64,000 bases of DNA from Bacteroidaceae bacterium (lineage in GTDB: Bacteria > Bacteroidota > Bacteroidia > Bacteroidales > Bacteroidaceae): assembly GCA_017427065.1 (NCBI GenBank), contig JAFRTL010000010.1:1-64000 (forward strand), in the 5' to 3' direction. The translations under genes were made by a program, and so were the position numbers. Shown here piece after piece: positions 1 through 7,818 of this stretch. Each line of letters opens with the position of its first letter. The stretch's first letter is position 1. Below the pieces are notes generated by a model. It worked only from the letters and a program-made list of their open reading frames with translations, had not been told where the DNA came from and searched no databases.

Positions 1-103
1 ATAAATACAGGCAGGCCGCAACGGGCTTCTTGTACTACTCTGTTTCTGTTCATTGTAAGCATTTTATTGGACGAACTCCCCTCCGAAAGGCGGAAAGCGG
101 ATA

Positions 104-246
104 CAAAGATACGGAATTTTCCACATTCAATCCAAATTTTTCGGAAGGAATTTTCAGGAAAATTTCACATCATGAAATAAACCATATCCGAGCCTCCTCT
201 CCTGGAAAGCGGCTGCAAAGGTAGGACCTTTTTACCAATCCACAAA
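104..246 (-). promoter_or_regulatory. Two tandem leftward promoters, probably of an rRNA operon
   Basis: On the minus strand TTTG (246-243), 19 bases, TACCTTTG (223-216) is followed by a second set TTTG (136-133), 21 bases, TATCTTTG (111-104). Both fit the Bacteroidota consensus. A run of A tracts on the minus strand lies just upstream of the first (245-282), like an UP element. Tandem strong promoters, GC-rich starts after each -7 box and no open frame in the leader are typical of ribosomal RNA operons. The rRNA itself would lie left of base 1, so the assignment is inference. Confidence 0.55.
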
Positions 247-522
247 ACTTTTTCAACTATTTTTTTGAAGTTTTTTTGCATGAAGCGGACAAAAAGAATA
301 CACGATGCTTTGAATCAAGCTCTTAGACCCAAAAATAAAAATAGCTACTACACGAGGTAATTATTTTTCTCTAACTAGGAAAAAATATTTTCCTAACTAG
401 AAAATAAAAACTACACCTTATATTATATATAGTAAGAAATGTTCAAGACATCAAAATGTCACATTCATTACCACAAAACAACAAAAAAAAGCATTTAATT
501 GTGAAATATAAATGTAAATATA
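247..522. other. Intergenic gap with a CTAACTAGG palindrome
   Basis: No gene is supported here. The gap is strongly AT-rich and holds the first of three CTAACTAGG-type palindromes of this window (369-404), then 100 bases without visible structure before the sppA promoter. Confidence 0.5.
369..404. repeat. CTAACTAGG-type interspersed palindrome, copy A
   Basis: CTAACTAGGAAAA and TTTTCCTAACTAG face each other around a short AT centre. The arms pair except for the central AC of each CTAACTAG. Related copies are at 19612-19657 and 40731-40764, all intergenic. Confidence 0.6.
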
Positions 523-530
523 TATCTTTG
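498..530 (+). promoter_or_regulatory. Promoter of the sppA operon
   Basis: ATTG (498-501), 21 bases, TATCTTTG (523-530). The -7 box is perfect and lies about 30 bases before the sppA start codon. Confidence 0.5.
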
Positions 531-559
531 TTTCCTAAAACTAATATCAATTAATTAAA

Positions 560-2344
560 ATGAAAGACTTTCTAAAGTACACACTGGCCACCATTACTGG
601 TATTGTGGTGATTCTCCTGATTGTTTTTTTCTCAGGATTAGTTATATTATTTTCGGCATTATCGCCATCAAATTCTGAAACCCGCGTAGAGAAAAATTCC
701 GTGATGGCACTTCACTTAAACGGTGTCATTGAAGAGCGTTCAACATCTGACCCTTGGTCGTACATCATGGGAAATAGCACCTCTTCTATCGGACTAAACG
801 ACATCCTTACCTCTATCAAGAAAGCAAAAGAAAACGATAAGATAAAAGGTATTTACATCCTTGGCGCTTCGACATTGGCGGCCTCTCCTTCTTCATTACA
901 AGAGATACACGATGCCCTAGTAGATTTCAAGGAATCAGGCAAATTCATCGTTTCATACGCTGACAGCTACTCCCAAAGTTCCTATTATCTAGCAAGTGTC
1001 GCCGACAAAGTGATGATGAATCCACAGGGAATGCTTGAATGGCAAGGAATGGAGTTAGAAACCATGTTCTACAAAGAACTACTCGACAAGGTAGGTGTGG
1101 AAATGCAAGTTTTCAAAGTAGGAACCTACAAGTCGGCTGTAGAGCCATATATTCTCAACGAGATGAGCGATGCCAATCGTGAGCAACTGACAGAGATTGT
1201 AAACTCCATTTGGAACAATATAACAGAAGATGTATCAGCATCACGTCATATAAGCAAGGAGAAGTTGAACGAACTGGCCGACAAGGTCTTGATGTTCCAT
1301 CCTGCTACTGAAGCGGTGGCCAATGGTATGCTCGACACGTTAATCTACAAAAACGATGTACGTGATTATCTGAAGAAGATGGTGGGTATTGACAAAGACG
1401 CCAACCTTCCGTTATTGGGTATCAGCGAAATGGTGAATGTGAACCGCAATGTTCCTAAAGACAAGAGCGGTAACATCATTGCTGTATATTATGCAGCAGG
1501 AGAAATCGATGGTACCAGCGTTGTAAACACAGGATCTTCCTCTGGCATTAACTCTGAGAAAGTCATCAGCGACCTTCGAAAACTGAAAGAAGACAAAGAT
1601 GTGAAAGCCGTAGTGCTGCGCGTCAACTCTCCTGGCGGAAGTGCTTATGGTTCTGAACAAATCTGGTATGCCATCAAGCAATTAAAGGAAGAAAAGCCGG
1701 TCATCGTATCTATGGGCGACTATGCTGCTTCTGGCGGTTACTATATCTCCTGTGGCTCTGATCTTATCGTGGCAGAGCCAACTACCTTAACCGGTTCTAT
1801 CGGCATCTTCGGATTGATTCCAAATGCCCAAAAGCTTAAAGAAAAGTTTGGTATAAACATTCAAACAGTAAAGACTAATGAACATGCCGACATGGAAAGC
1901 ACCGAAATGCTTACCCGTCCGATGACAGAATCAGAGAAAGGACTGATGCAGATGTATGTAAACAATGGTTACGACCTCTTTACTACACGTGTAGCTGATG
2001 GGCGAAATCTTTCTAAAACACGCGTTGATGAAATCGGGCAAGGCAGAGTTTGGACCGGCGAACGTGCTAAAGAGCTAGGCCTTGTTGATGAACTGGGAGG
2101 TATTGACAAAGCCATCAGCATCGCAGTTGAGAGAGCAGGTGTAGAGAAGTACAGTCTTCTTTCCTATCCAGAAGAAGAGAGCATGCTGAGTAAATTGATG
2201 AACAATAATCCTACCAAATACGTAAGATCTAATCTTTTGAAGAGCAAATTTGGAGATTTGTATTACCAGTATGAGTTTATCAACAACTTCAGTATCAATG
2301 ATATGTTGCAGATGCGTATGCCATACGAACTAGACATTCACTAA
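560..2344 (+). CDS. sppA: Signal peptide peptidase SppA, 67K type
   Basis: A 594-residue inner-membrane serine protease that degrades cleaved signal peptides. An N-terminal membrane segment (about residues 8-33) is followed by two tandem S49 peptidase domains, the layout of the long 67K form. The expected Lys/Ser dyad is visible: Lys191 in GTYKSAVEP of the first domain and Ser391 in DYAASGGYY of the second. It is the first gene of an operon with lpxK, punA and thiL, with 9 bases to the next gene. Length is normal for the family. Confidence 0.95.
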   Translation: MKDFLKYTLATITGIVVILLIVFFSGLVILFSALSPSNSETRVEKNSVMALHLNGVIEERSTSDPWSYIMGNSTSSIGLNDILTSIKKAKENDKIKGIYILGASTLAASPSSLQEIHDALVDFKESGKFIVSYADSYSQSSYYLASVADKVMMNPQGMLEWQGMELETMFYKELLDKVGVEMQVFKVGTYKSAVEPYILNEMSDANREQLTEIVNSIWNNITEDVSASRHISKEKLNELADKVLMFHPATEAVANGMLDTLIYKNDVRDYLKKMVGIDKDANLPLLGISEMVNVNRNVPKDKSGNIIAVYYAAGEIDGTSVVNTGSSSGINSEKVISDLRKLKEDKDVKAVVLRVNSPGGSAYGSEQIWYAIKQLKEEKPVIVSMGDYAASGGYYISCGSDLIVAEPTTLTGSIGIFGLIPNAQKLKEKFGINIQTVKTNEHADMESTEMLTRPMTESEKGLMQMYVNNGYDLFTTRVADGRNLSKTRVDEIGQGRVWTGERAKELGLVDELGGIDKAISIAVERAGVEKYSLLSYPEEESMLSKLMNNNPTKYVRSNLLKSKFGDLYYQYEFINNFSINDMLQMRMPYELDIH

Positions 2345-2353
2345 ATCTCACAA

Positions 2354-3448
2354 ATGGCGGAAGAGAAGCAGACATACAGGAAATGGCTATTGCCACTCTC
2401 CTACCTCTATGGTATCGGAGTACGCATTAGGAATACCCTTTACAACTGGAATATCCTTAAGTCGAAGAGTTATTCCATTCCCATTATCTGTGTGGGTAAT
2501 CTCACAGTTGGCGGAACAGGAAAGACTCCACACATCGAGTACCTCATTCGTCTGCTTCAACGCCAAGGATTGAATATTGCCATACTAAGTCGTGGATATA
2601 AGCGTGCTACTAATGGCTACATACTTGCCACGACGAATAGCACCAGCAGAGAAATTGGAGATGAGCCCTGCCAGATGAAAAGCAAGTTCCCCGACATTAC
2701 TGTGGCTGTTGATGAAAACAGATGTCATGGAATAGAGAATCTTCTTAAATTGGACTCCCCACGCATAGACATCATCTTACTGGACGATGCCTATCAACAT
2801 CGTCGTGTAAAAGCTGGACTGAATATCCTTTTGACCGACTTCAACAATCTCTTTACCGATGATCATCTGCTTCCTGCGGGTAATCTTAGGGAACCAGTAA
2901 AAGAGAAAGAGCGTGCCCAAATGGTCATCGTTACCAAGAGCAACTCTGAGATGAAACCTATAGAGTTCAACATTTTGAGCAAGAAGCTCAATCTGTACCC
3001 TTATCAGGGATTATTCTTCTCTACCATAGAGTATGATATACTCTTTCCACTCTATCCAGAAAGCGTAGTAGAACAAGACATTCAAATCATAGAGAAGGAT
3101 ACCAACGTGCTGTTAGTAACAGGCATAGCATCTCCACTTCCTATGGTCGAAAAAGTTAAGTCACTCAGTGACCATGTACAACACCTTCCATTCCCAGACC
3201 ATTACAGCTATAAGCGGAAGGACATGCAGACTATTGAACAGGCATTCAACCGGATGCAAGGCCCCAAAAAGATTATTCTCACTACAGAGAAAGATGCTTA
3301 TCGTCTCATTGGCAATACCGCCATCAGTGAAGAGATGAAACCCTATATTTATGTGCTTCCTATCAAGATGCACTTCCTACAAGACCGAGAAGAAACTTTT
3401 AACCAACAAATAATCAGTTATGTTAGAGCGAATAAACGAAACTGCTGA
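2354..3448 (+). CDS. lpxK: Tetraacyldisaccharide 4'-kinase
   Basis: A 364-residue kinase that phosphorylates the 4' position of the lipid A disaccharide precursor at the inner face of the inner membrane, the last step before Kdo transfer. The P-loop VGNLTVGGTGKTP is at residues 47-59, and the family motif DDAYQHRRV follows in the middle. It sits 9 bases after sppA, and its end overlaps the next gene by 29 bases, so translation is probably coupled. Length is normal. Confidence 0.95.
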   Translation: MAEEKQTYRKWLLPLSYLYGIGVRIRNTLYNWNILKSKSYSIPIICVGNLTVGGTGKTPHIEYLIRLLQRQGLNIAILSRGYKRATNGYILATTNSTSREIGDEPCQMKSKFPDITVAVDENRCHGIENLLKLDSPRIDIILLDDAYQHRRVKAGLNILLTDFNNLFTDDHLLPAGNLREPVKEKERAQMVIVTKSNSEMKPIEFNILSKKLNLYPYQGLFFSTIEYDILFPLYPESVVEQDIQIIEKDTNVLLVTGIASPLPMVEKVKSLSDHVQHLPFPDHYSYKRKDMQTIEQAFNRMQGPKKIILTTEKDAYRLIGNTAISEEMKPYIYVLPIKMHFLQDREETFNQQIISYVRANKRNC

Positions 3449-4229
3449 ATTTCTAAAGCAGATCATGACTACGAAGCCAGAAACGGCCATTATTTTAGGT
3501 TCAGGACTAGGCGGACTAGTAGATGAAATCACCGATAAGATAGAAATCAAGTATGGCGACATTCCTCACTTCCCTGTTTCTACAGTTGAAGGGCACAAAG
3601 GGAGCCTTATCCTTGGGAAATTAGGACAGAAGGACATCCTTGCCATGAACGGACGCTTCCACTTCTATGAGGGATACTCCCTCACAGAGACCACCTTCCC
3701 CATCCGCGTGATGCGCGAATTGGGCATCAAAACCCTCTTTGTGAGTAACGCCAGTGGAGGTATCAATCCCGATTTCCGTGTGGGTGACCTAATGATTATT
3801 ACAGACCATATCAACTTCCTGTGTGACAATCCACTGCGCGGACGGAATATTCCTTATGGTCCACGCTTTACCGACATGCACGAGGCCTATGATAAGGAAC
3901 TTATCCGTAGAGCTGATGCCATCGCCGCTGCTAAGGGCATCAAGGTGCAGCATGGTGTATATCTTGCCGATCAAGGCCCTACCTACGAGACTCCAGCCGA
4001 GTATCGTATGTACCGCATCTGGGGAGCTGATGCCGTGGGCATGAGCACTGTCCCCGAGGTCATTGTCGCTCGTCACTGCGATATGCGCGTCTTTGGAATC
4101 TCCGTCATTACCGATATGGGTGTCGAAGGACAATTTGCAGAAGTGACCCACGAAGATGTGCAGAAAGCCGCCGACGCGGCTCAACCTCGCATGATGGCTA
4201 TCATGCGCGAAATGATCAATCAGGCATGA
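3420..4229 (+). CDS. punA: Purine nucleoside phosphorylase (trimeric type)
   Basis: A 269-residue enzyme that splits inosine and guanosine with phosphate to the base and ribose 1-phosphate. Family motifs are clear: GSGLGGL (27-33), EGHKG (57-61), the RFHFYEGY phosphate-site block (79-86), VSNASGG and the late GMSTVPE motif. The start codon lies inside the end of lpxK in another frame; the next in-frame ATG (MTTKPE) would shorten the N-terminal helix, so the first is preferred. It overlaps thiL by four bases. Confidence 0.93.
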   Translation: MLERINETAEFLKQIMTTKPETAIILGSGLGGLVDEITDKIEIKYGDIPHFPVSTVEGHKGSLILGKLGQKDILAMNGRFHFYEGYSLTETTFPIRVMRELGIKTLFVSNASGGINPDFRVGDLMIITDHINFLCDNPLRGRNIPYGPRFTDMHEAYDKELIRRADAIAAAKGIKVQHGVYLADQGPTYETPAEYRMYRIWGADAVGMSTVPEVIVARHCDMRVFGISVITDMGVEGQFAEVTHEDVQKAADAAQPRMMAIMREMINQA

Positions 4230-5251
4230 GAACAGAAATAGCTACGCTCGGAGAATTTGGACTCATCGAGCATCTTACTGAAGGCATTGAACACCAGAAC
4301 GCCTCCACCATTTATGGAGTGGGTGATGATGCTGCTGTACTCTCCTACTCCAGCGACAAGCGCGTACTGGTCACTACCGATGTCTTGTTGGAAGGCGTAC
4401 ACTTCGACCTTACCTATGTTCCATTAAAGCATTTGGGCTATAAGGCAGCGGTAGTCAACTTCTCTGACATCTATGCTATGAACGGAGTTCCTCGCCAAAT
4501 CACTGTCACGTTGGGTATTTCCAAGCGCTTCAGCGTGGAAGACATGGAACAACTTTATGCTGGCATCCGTCTAGCATGTCAAGCCTATGGTGTAGACATA
4601 GTAGGAGGCGACACGACCTCTTCACTGACTGGTCTTACCATCAGTATCACATGTATCGGTGAAGCCGATGCTGATAAGGTGGTATATCGAAATGGAGCCA
4701 AGGAAACTGATCTCATCTGCGTCAGCGGTGACTTAGGAGCTGCCTATATGGGGTTGCAACTGCTTGAGCGCGAGAAGGCCGTTCTAAAAGGCACCCCGGA
4801 TGTACAACCCGATTTCAGTGGTAAAGAATACCTGTTGGAACGCCAATTGAAGCCAGAAGCCCGTCGTGATATCATCGAAAAGCTGAAGGAGGCAGACATA
4901 CAACCCACAGCTATGATGGACATCTCCGACGGTCTTTCCTCAGAACTCATGCACATTTGTAAGCAAAGCAAAGTCGGCTGTCGTATTTATGAGGAGCACA
5001 TCCCTATTGACTACCAGACAGCTGTTATGGCAGAGGAGTTTAATATGAACCTTACTACTTGCGCTTTAAATGGTGGCGAAGACTACGAATTGCTATTCAC
5101 CGTACCTTTATCCTACCACGAACGCATTCAAGACATTGAAGGCATCCGCCTCATCGGACACATTACTAAAGCAGAACTTGGCTGTGCCCTCATTACGCGC
5201 GATGGTCAAGAGTTTGAATTGAAAGCTCAAGGCTGGAATCCGCTGAAATAA
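4226..5251 (+). CDS. thiL: Thiamine-monophosphate kinase
   Basis: A 341-residue ATP-dependent kinase that makes thiamine diphosphate from thiamine monophosphate. The N-terminal GVGDDAAVL motif, the DVLLEGVHFD metal-binding block and NFSDIYAMNG are all typical. C-terminal signatures include DISDGLSSEL and NGGEDYELLF. The start overlaps the punA stop (ATGA), making it the fourth gene of the sppA-lpxK-punA-thiL operon. No TPP riboswitch is seen, as expected for an internal gene. Confidence 0.95.
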   Translation: MRTEIATLGEFGLIEHLTEGIEHQNASTIYGVGDDAAVLSYSSDKRVLVTTDVLLEGVHFDLTYVPLKHLGYKAAVVNFSDIYAMNGVPRQITVTLGISKRFSVEDMEQLYAGIRLACQAYGVDIVGGDTTSSLTGLTISITCIGEADADKVVYRNGAKETDLICVSGDLGAAYMGLQLLEREKAVLKGTPDVQPDFSGKEYLLERQLKPEARRDIIEKLKEADIQPTAMMDISDGLSSELMHICKQSKVGCRIYEEHIPIDYQTAVMAEEFNMNLTTCALNGGEDYELLFTVPLSYHERIQDIEGIRLIGHITKAELGCALITRDGQEFELKAQGWNPLK

Positions 5252-5268
5252 GAAGAATCCATTAATAA

Positions 5269-5383
5269 TTCCAGAGAAACGTAGGCAATTATCGCGGAAA
5301 CGTCCAGTATTACTACAAAAATGCTTCAATATAGTGTACATAATCACTATGTATTTCCGTAATAACTGCCTGCGTTTCCGGAA
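5269..5383. repeat. MITE-like or REP-like palindromic element
   Basis: The left arm (5269-5300) and right arm (5354-5383) are imperfect inverted repeats of about 30 bases with a 2-base bulge. The core of the left arm is GAAACGTAGGCAATTAT. A second small hairpin, ATAGTG/CACTAT, lies inside at 5331-5350. The whole unit is 115 bases, contains no ORF and starts 18 bases after thiL. Confidence 0.5.
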
Positions 5384-5405
5384 ACCCACCTAAGTTTTGG
5401 TAAAT

Positions 5406-5441
5406 AATAAGCCCTGACAAAGTAGTCTGGGCTTATTTTCA
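5406..5441 (+). terminator. Terminator after the sppA-thiL operon
   Basis: AATAAGCCC (5406-5414) pairs with GGGCTTATT (5429-5437), followed by TTTC. It is the first terminator-like hairpin downstream of thiL. Confidence 0.55.
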
Positions 5442-5461
5442 TTAATTGAATTTTAAGCCTC

Positions 5462-5493
5462 CCTCGTGAGGGCGTAAAAAATACCTCACGAGG
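5462..5493. repeat. 10-base inverted repeat CCTCGTGAGG
   Basis: CCTCGTGAGG (5462-5471) and its exact reverse complement CCTCACGAGG (5484-5493) are separated by 12 A-rich bases. Each arm is also nearly self-complementary. Function unknown. Confidence 0.5.
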
Positions 5494-5639
5494 AAAGTCA
5501 AATTTCATACTATGGATTATTCTATATAAAAACAACGTATGGATACGTTAGTCTTTCCATAAATTACACTATGTATGTAATAAAATAGTATATCTGTCGG
5601 AAATTATTTAGTCAAATAATTGAAAAATGAAAACTATGA

Positions 5640-5729
5640 AAAAAAGAGCTCAGTGAAGCCATGAACATGTATAAGGGTGCTCAAGCCGTGATAGCGCTTT
5701 ACATCGCCCTAGGCGGAGGAACGAAGTAG
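5640..5729 (+). pseudogene. C-terminal remnant of a TolC/OprM-like outer-membrane efflux protein
   Basis: One frame, without a usable start, reads KKELSEAMNMYKGAQAVI followed by ALYIALGGGTK and a stop. The ending LY-ALGGG is the hallmark C-terminus of TolC/NodT-type efflux outer-membrane proteins. A stop lies directly before the fragment, and a strong terminator follows 18 bases later, as if only the tail of an efflux operon had been left behind. The match rests on about 20 residues, so it is tentative. Confidence 0.4.
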
Positions 5730-5747
5730 AATAGAGAAGACAAAAGG

Positions 5748-5780
5748 AAAGCCGAGTACTAAAACGTACTCGGCTTTCTT
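5748..5780. terminator. Strong bidirectional terminator
   Basis: AAAGCCGAGTAC (5748-5759) pairs perfectly with GTACTCGGCTTT (5766-5777) around a 6-base loop; T-rich tracts lie on both sides. It ends the relic on the plus strand and the tRNA-Phe transcript on the minus strand. Confidence 0.8.
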
Positions 5781-5782
5781 TG

Positions 5783-5855
5783 TGGTGTCACCAGGAATCG
5801 AACCGGGGACACAAGGATTTTCCGTCCTTTGCTCTACCAACTGAGCTATGACACC
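5783..5855 (-). tRNA. tRNA-Phe (GAA anticodon) with G at position 33
   Basis: A 73-base cloverleaf on the minus strand. The acceptor stem GGTGTCA/TGACACC, the D arm GCTC-AGTTGGTA-GAGC, the anticodon stem AAGGA/TCCTT and the T loop TTCGATT are all present. The seven-base anticodon loop reads CGGAAAA, so the anticodon is GAA (Phe), but position 33 is G where U is nearly universal. The T stem has a C51-U63 mismatch. CCA is not encoded. The terminator lies three bases past the 3' end. Confidence 0.9.
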
Positions 5856-5876
5856 ATCATTTCTTGTTTGCGGGTG

Positions 5877-5907
5877 CAAAGTTAGGCAAAATATTTTATC
5901 CTGCAAG
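5877..5907 (-). promoter_or_regulatory. Promoter of tRNA-Phe
   Basis: On the minus strand CTTG (5907-5904), 19 bases, TAACTTTG (5884-5877), about 22 bases before the mature tRNA start. Confidence 0.6.
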
Positions 5908-5940
5908 GGAAAAAAGAAAATATTTGCATGAAACATAAAA

Positions 5941-5978
5941 AGAAAGCGGCCATCCATAAGAATGCCCGCTTTTCTTTA
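5941..5978 (-). terminator. gdhA terminator
   Basis: AAAGCGG (5944-5950) and CCGCTTT (5966-5972) form the stem; on the minus strand it is followed by CTTTTT. It lies about 25 bases past the gdhA stop. Confidence 0.6.
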
Positions 5979-5999
5979 CCATAAAAACAATAATATCTA

Positions 6000-7337
6000 T
6001 TATACTAGACCTTGTGCCATCATAGCCTTGGCTACCTTCATGAAACCTGCAATGTTAGCACCCTTCACGTAGTTGATATATCCATCTGGTTCTGTACCAT
6101 ACTTCACGCAATCGCTATGGATGCTCTGCATGATCTGGAGCAACTTGGCATCTACCTCTGCAGCTGTCCAGCTGAGGTGCTGAGCATTCTGGCTCATTTC
6201 CAGACCTGATACTGACACACCACCGGCGTTAGAAGCCTTACCTGGGCAGTAGAGAATCTTAGCTGCCTGGAATGCCTCGATAGCCTCTGGAGTTGAAGGC
6301 ATGTTAGCACCTTCAGAAACAGCTATAATACCGTTGGCCAACAAAGTCTTAGCATCGTCACCATTCAACTCATTCTGTGTAGCACATGGTGTAGCGATAT
6401 CAGCCTTCTCGCCCCAAGGACGTGCACCTGCCACATACTTCACACCAGGATACTTCTCTGCATACTCACGAATTCGTCCGCGGTAAAGGTTCTTCAGTTC
6501 CATGATGAAATCGAGTTTCTCACGATCGATACCAGCAGGATCATATACATAACCATCGGAATCAGACATGGTCATCACGATACCACCCTCTTGGAGCACC
6601 TTCTCTGCAGTATATTGAGCCACATTACCAGAACCAGAAATCAGCACTTTCTTGCCTTTCAATTCAAGACCACGGGTCTTCAGCATTTCTTTCAAGAAAT
6701 AGATATTACCATAACCCGTTGCTTCTGGACGAATCAGAGAGCCACCAAACTCACGGCCTTTACCAGTGAAAGTACCAGAGAAGTCACGTGTGAGCTTCTT
6801 ATACATACCGAACATGAAACCTACTTCACGACCACCAACGCCGATGTCACCTGCAGGAACGTCAAGTTCAGGACCAATGTGACGAGTCAACTCAAGCATG
6901 AAAGCCTGGCAGAAACGCATAACCTCTGCATTGCTCTTGCCACGTGGAGAGAAGTCAGAACCACCCTTAGCACCACCCATGGGCAATGTGGTCAAAGAAT
7001 TCTTAAATGTCTGCTCGAAAGCGAGGAATTTCAAGATAGACTGGTTTACAGAAGCATGGAAACGCACACCACCTTTGTAAGGGCCAATGGCGTTATTATG
7101 CTGGATGCGATAACCCATATTGGTACGCACCTTACCCTGATCATCTGTCCAAGTCACACGGAATGAAACGATTCTGTCAGGGATGCAAAGTCTTTCGATG
7201 AGATTGGCTTTCTCAAACTCTGGATGTTTGTTGTACTCTTCTTCGATACTACCTAATACCTCAGAAACTGCTTGAATGTACTCTGGCTCGTTAGGAAAAC
7301 GGCACTTTAAATCTTCAATTACCTTAGATGCAATCAT
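6000..7337 (-). CDS. gdhA: NADP-type glutamate dehydrogenase
   Basis: A 445-residue hexameric enzyme that interconverts 2-oxoglutarate plus ammonia and glutamate in the cytosol, the main ammonia assimilation route in this group. Substrate-site lysines are in GPYKGGVRFH (Lys88) and PMGGAKGGSD (Lys124), followed by the nucleotide-binding ISGSGNVAQ in the second domain. Length fits the 445-450-residue small hexameric class. It is a single-gene unit with its own strong promoter and terminator. Confidence 0.96.
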   Translation of the reverse strand: MIASKVIEDLKCRFPNEPEYIQAVSEVLGSIEEEYNKHPEFEKANLIERLCIPDRIVSFRVTWTDDQGKVRTNMGYRIQHNNAIGPYKGGVRFHASVNQSILKFLAFEQTFKNSLTTLPMGGAKGGSDFSPRGKSNAEVMRFCQAFMLELTRHIGPELDVPAGDIGVGGREVGFMFGMYKKLTRDFSGTFTGKGREFGGSLIRPEATGYGNIYFLKEMLKTRGLELKGKKVLISGSGNVAQYTAEKVLQEGGIVMTMSDSDGYVYDPAGIDREKLDFIMELKNLYRGRIREYAEKYPGVKYVAGARPWGEKADIATPCATQNELNGDDAKTLLANGIIAVSEGANMPSTPEAIEAFQAAKILYCPGKASNAGGVSVSGLEMSQNAQHLSWTAAEVDAKLLQIMQSIHSDCVKYGTEPDGYINYVKGANIAGFMKVAKAMMAQGLV

Positions 7338-7403
7338 ATTAGTATTTATTAAATGGTTGTTTTAATCCAACGGATATTGTTTTCTTTATTTTTATTTCGG
7401 TTG

Positions 7404-7434
7404 CAAAAATAAAGATAAAAATGTAAACCGCAAA
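7404..7434 (-). promoter_or_regulatory. gdhA promoter
   Basis: On the minus strand TTTG (7434-7431), 19 bases, TATTTTTG (7411-7404): an exact consensus match, giving a leader of about 60 bases. Confidence 0.75.
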
Positions 7435-7509
7435 CAATTTTAAAAGAAAAATATCAAAAATGCGACATTTTCTTATAAATTGCACAAAAATTGCATAAAA
7501 ATGTCACTT

Positions 7510-7683
7510 TTATTTCTTTTTCAGTGACTGATAGACAGGAATGAAGACGAATGCTCCAGAAAGCAATATCGTGACAATAACAGGACCATTGATAACTTCG
7601 GCATTAACTATTACCAAGAAGCAGAGAGCCATCCACATAAGGACGATGAAAGAAATCTGAACTTTAGAAAGAGGTCTTTTCAT
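7510..7683 (-). CDS. Small two-helix membrane protein, 57 residues
   Basis: An open frame starting MKRPLSKVQISFIVLMWMAL and ending VYQSLKKK. It has a basic N-terminus, a first hydrophobic helix (about residues 9-27), a short loop NAEVING and a second helix (about 34-51), then a lysine-rich tail. The positive ends suggest that both termini face the cytosol. It lies alone between gdhA and the amidase gene, antisense to the latter; a -7 box (TACATTTG, 7758-7751) lies upstream. I do not recognise the family. Codon use and the amphipathic layout make it more than a chance ORF. Confidence 0.6.
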   Translation of the reverse strand: MKRPLSKVQISFIVLMWMALCFLVIVNAEVINGPVIVTILLSGAFVFIPVYQSLKKK

Positions 7684-7818
7684 TGTTCTAATACCTTATT
7701 ATATTATATAATTCTTAATTAAATGAATAAAAAGCTTAACAATCAGTCTTCAAATGTACATTAAATCGATGAATTTATTTAAATTTGTAGCTGAAAAATC
7801 ACTATTGGAAGCTAATTT

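Noticed and set aside
30-224. 64-residue plus-strand ORF at the left edge
   Set aside because: It overlaps two good leftward promoters, has biased low-quality composition and no recognisable motif; a chance ORF in an rRNA-type leader.
4220-5251. TPP riboswitch for thiL
   Set aside because: thiL starts inside the previous gene, leaving no leader, and no TPP box is visible.
6591-7166. 191-residue ORF antisense to gdhA
   Set aside because: A shadow of a strongly conserved gene; no promoter or family features.
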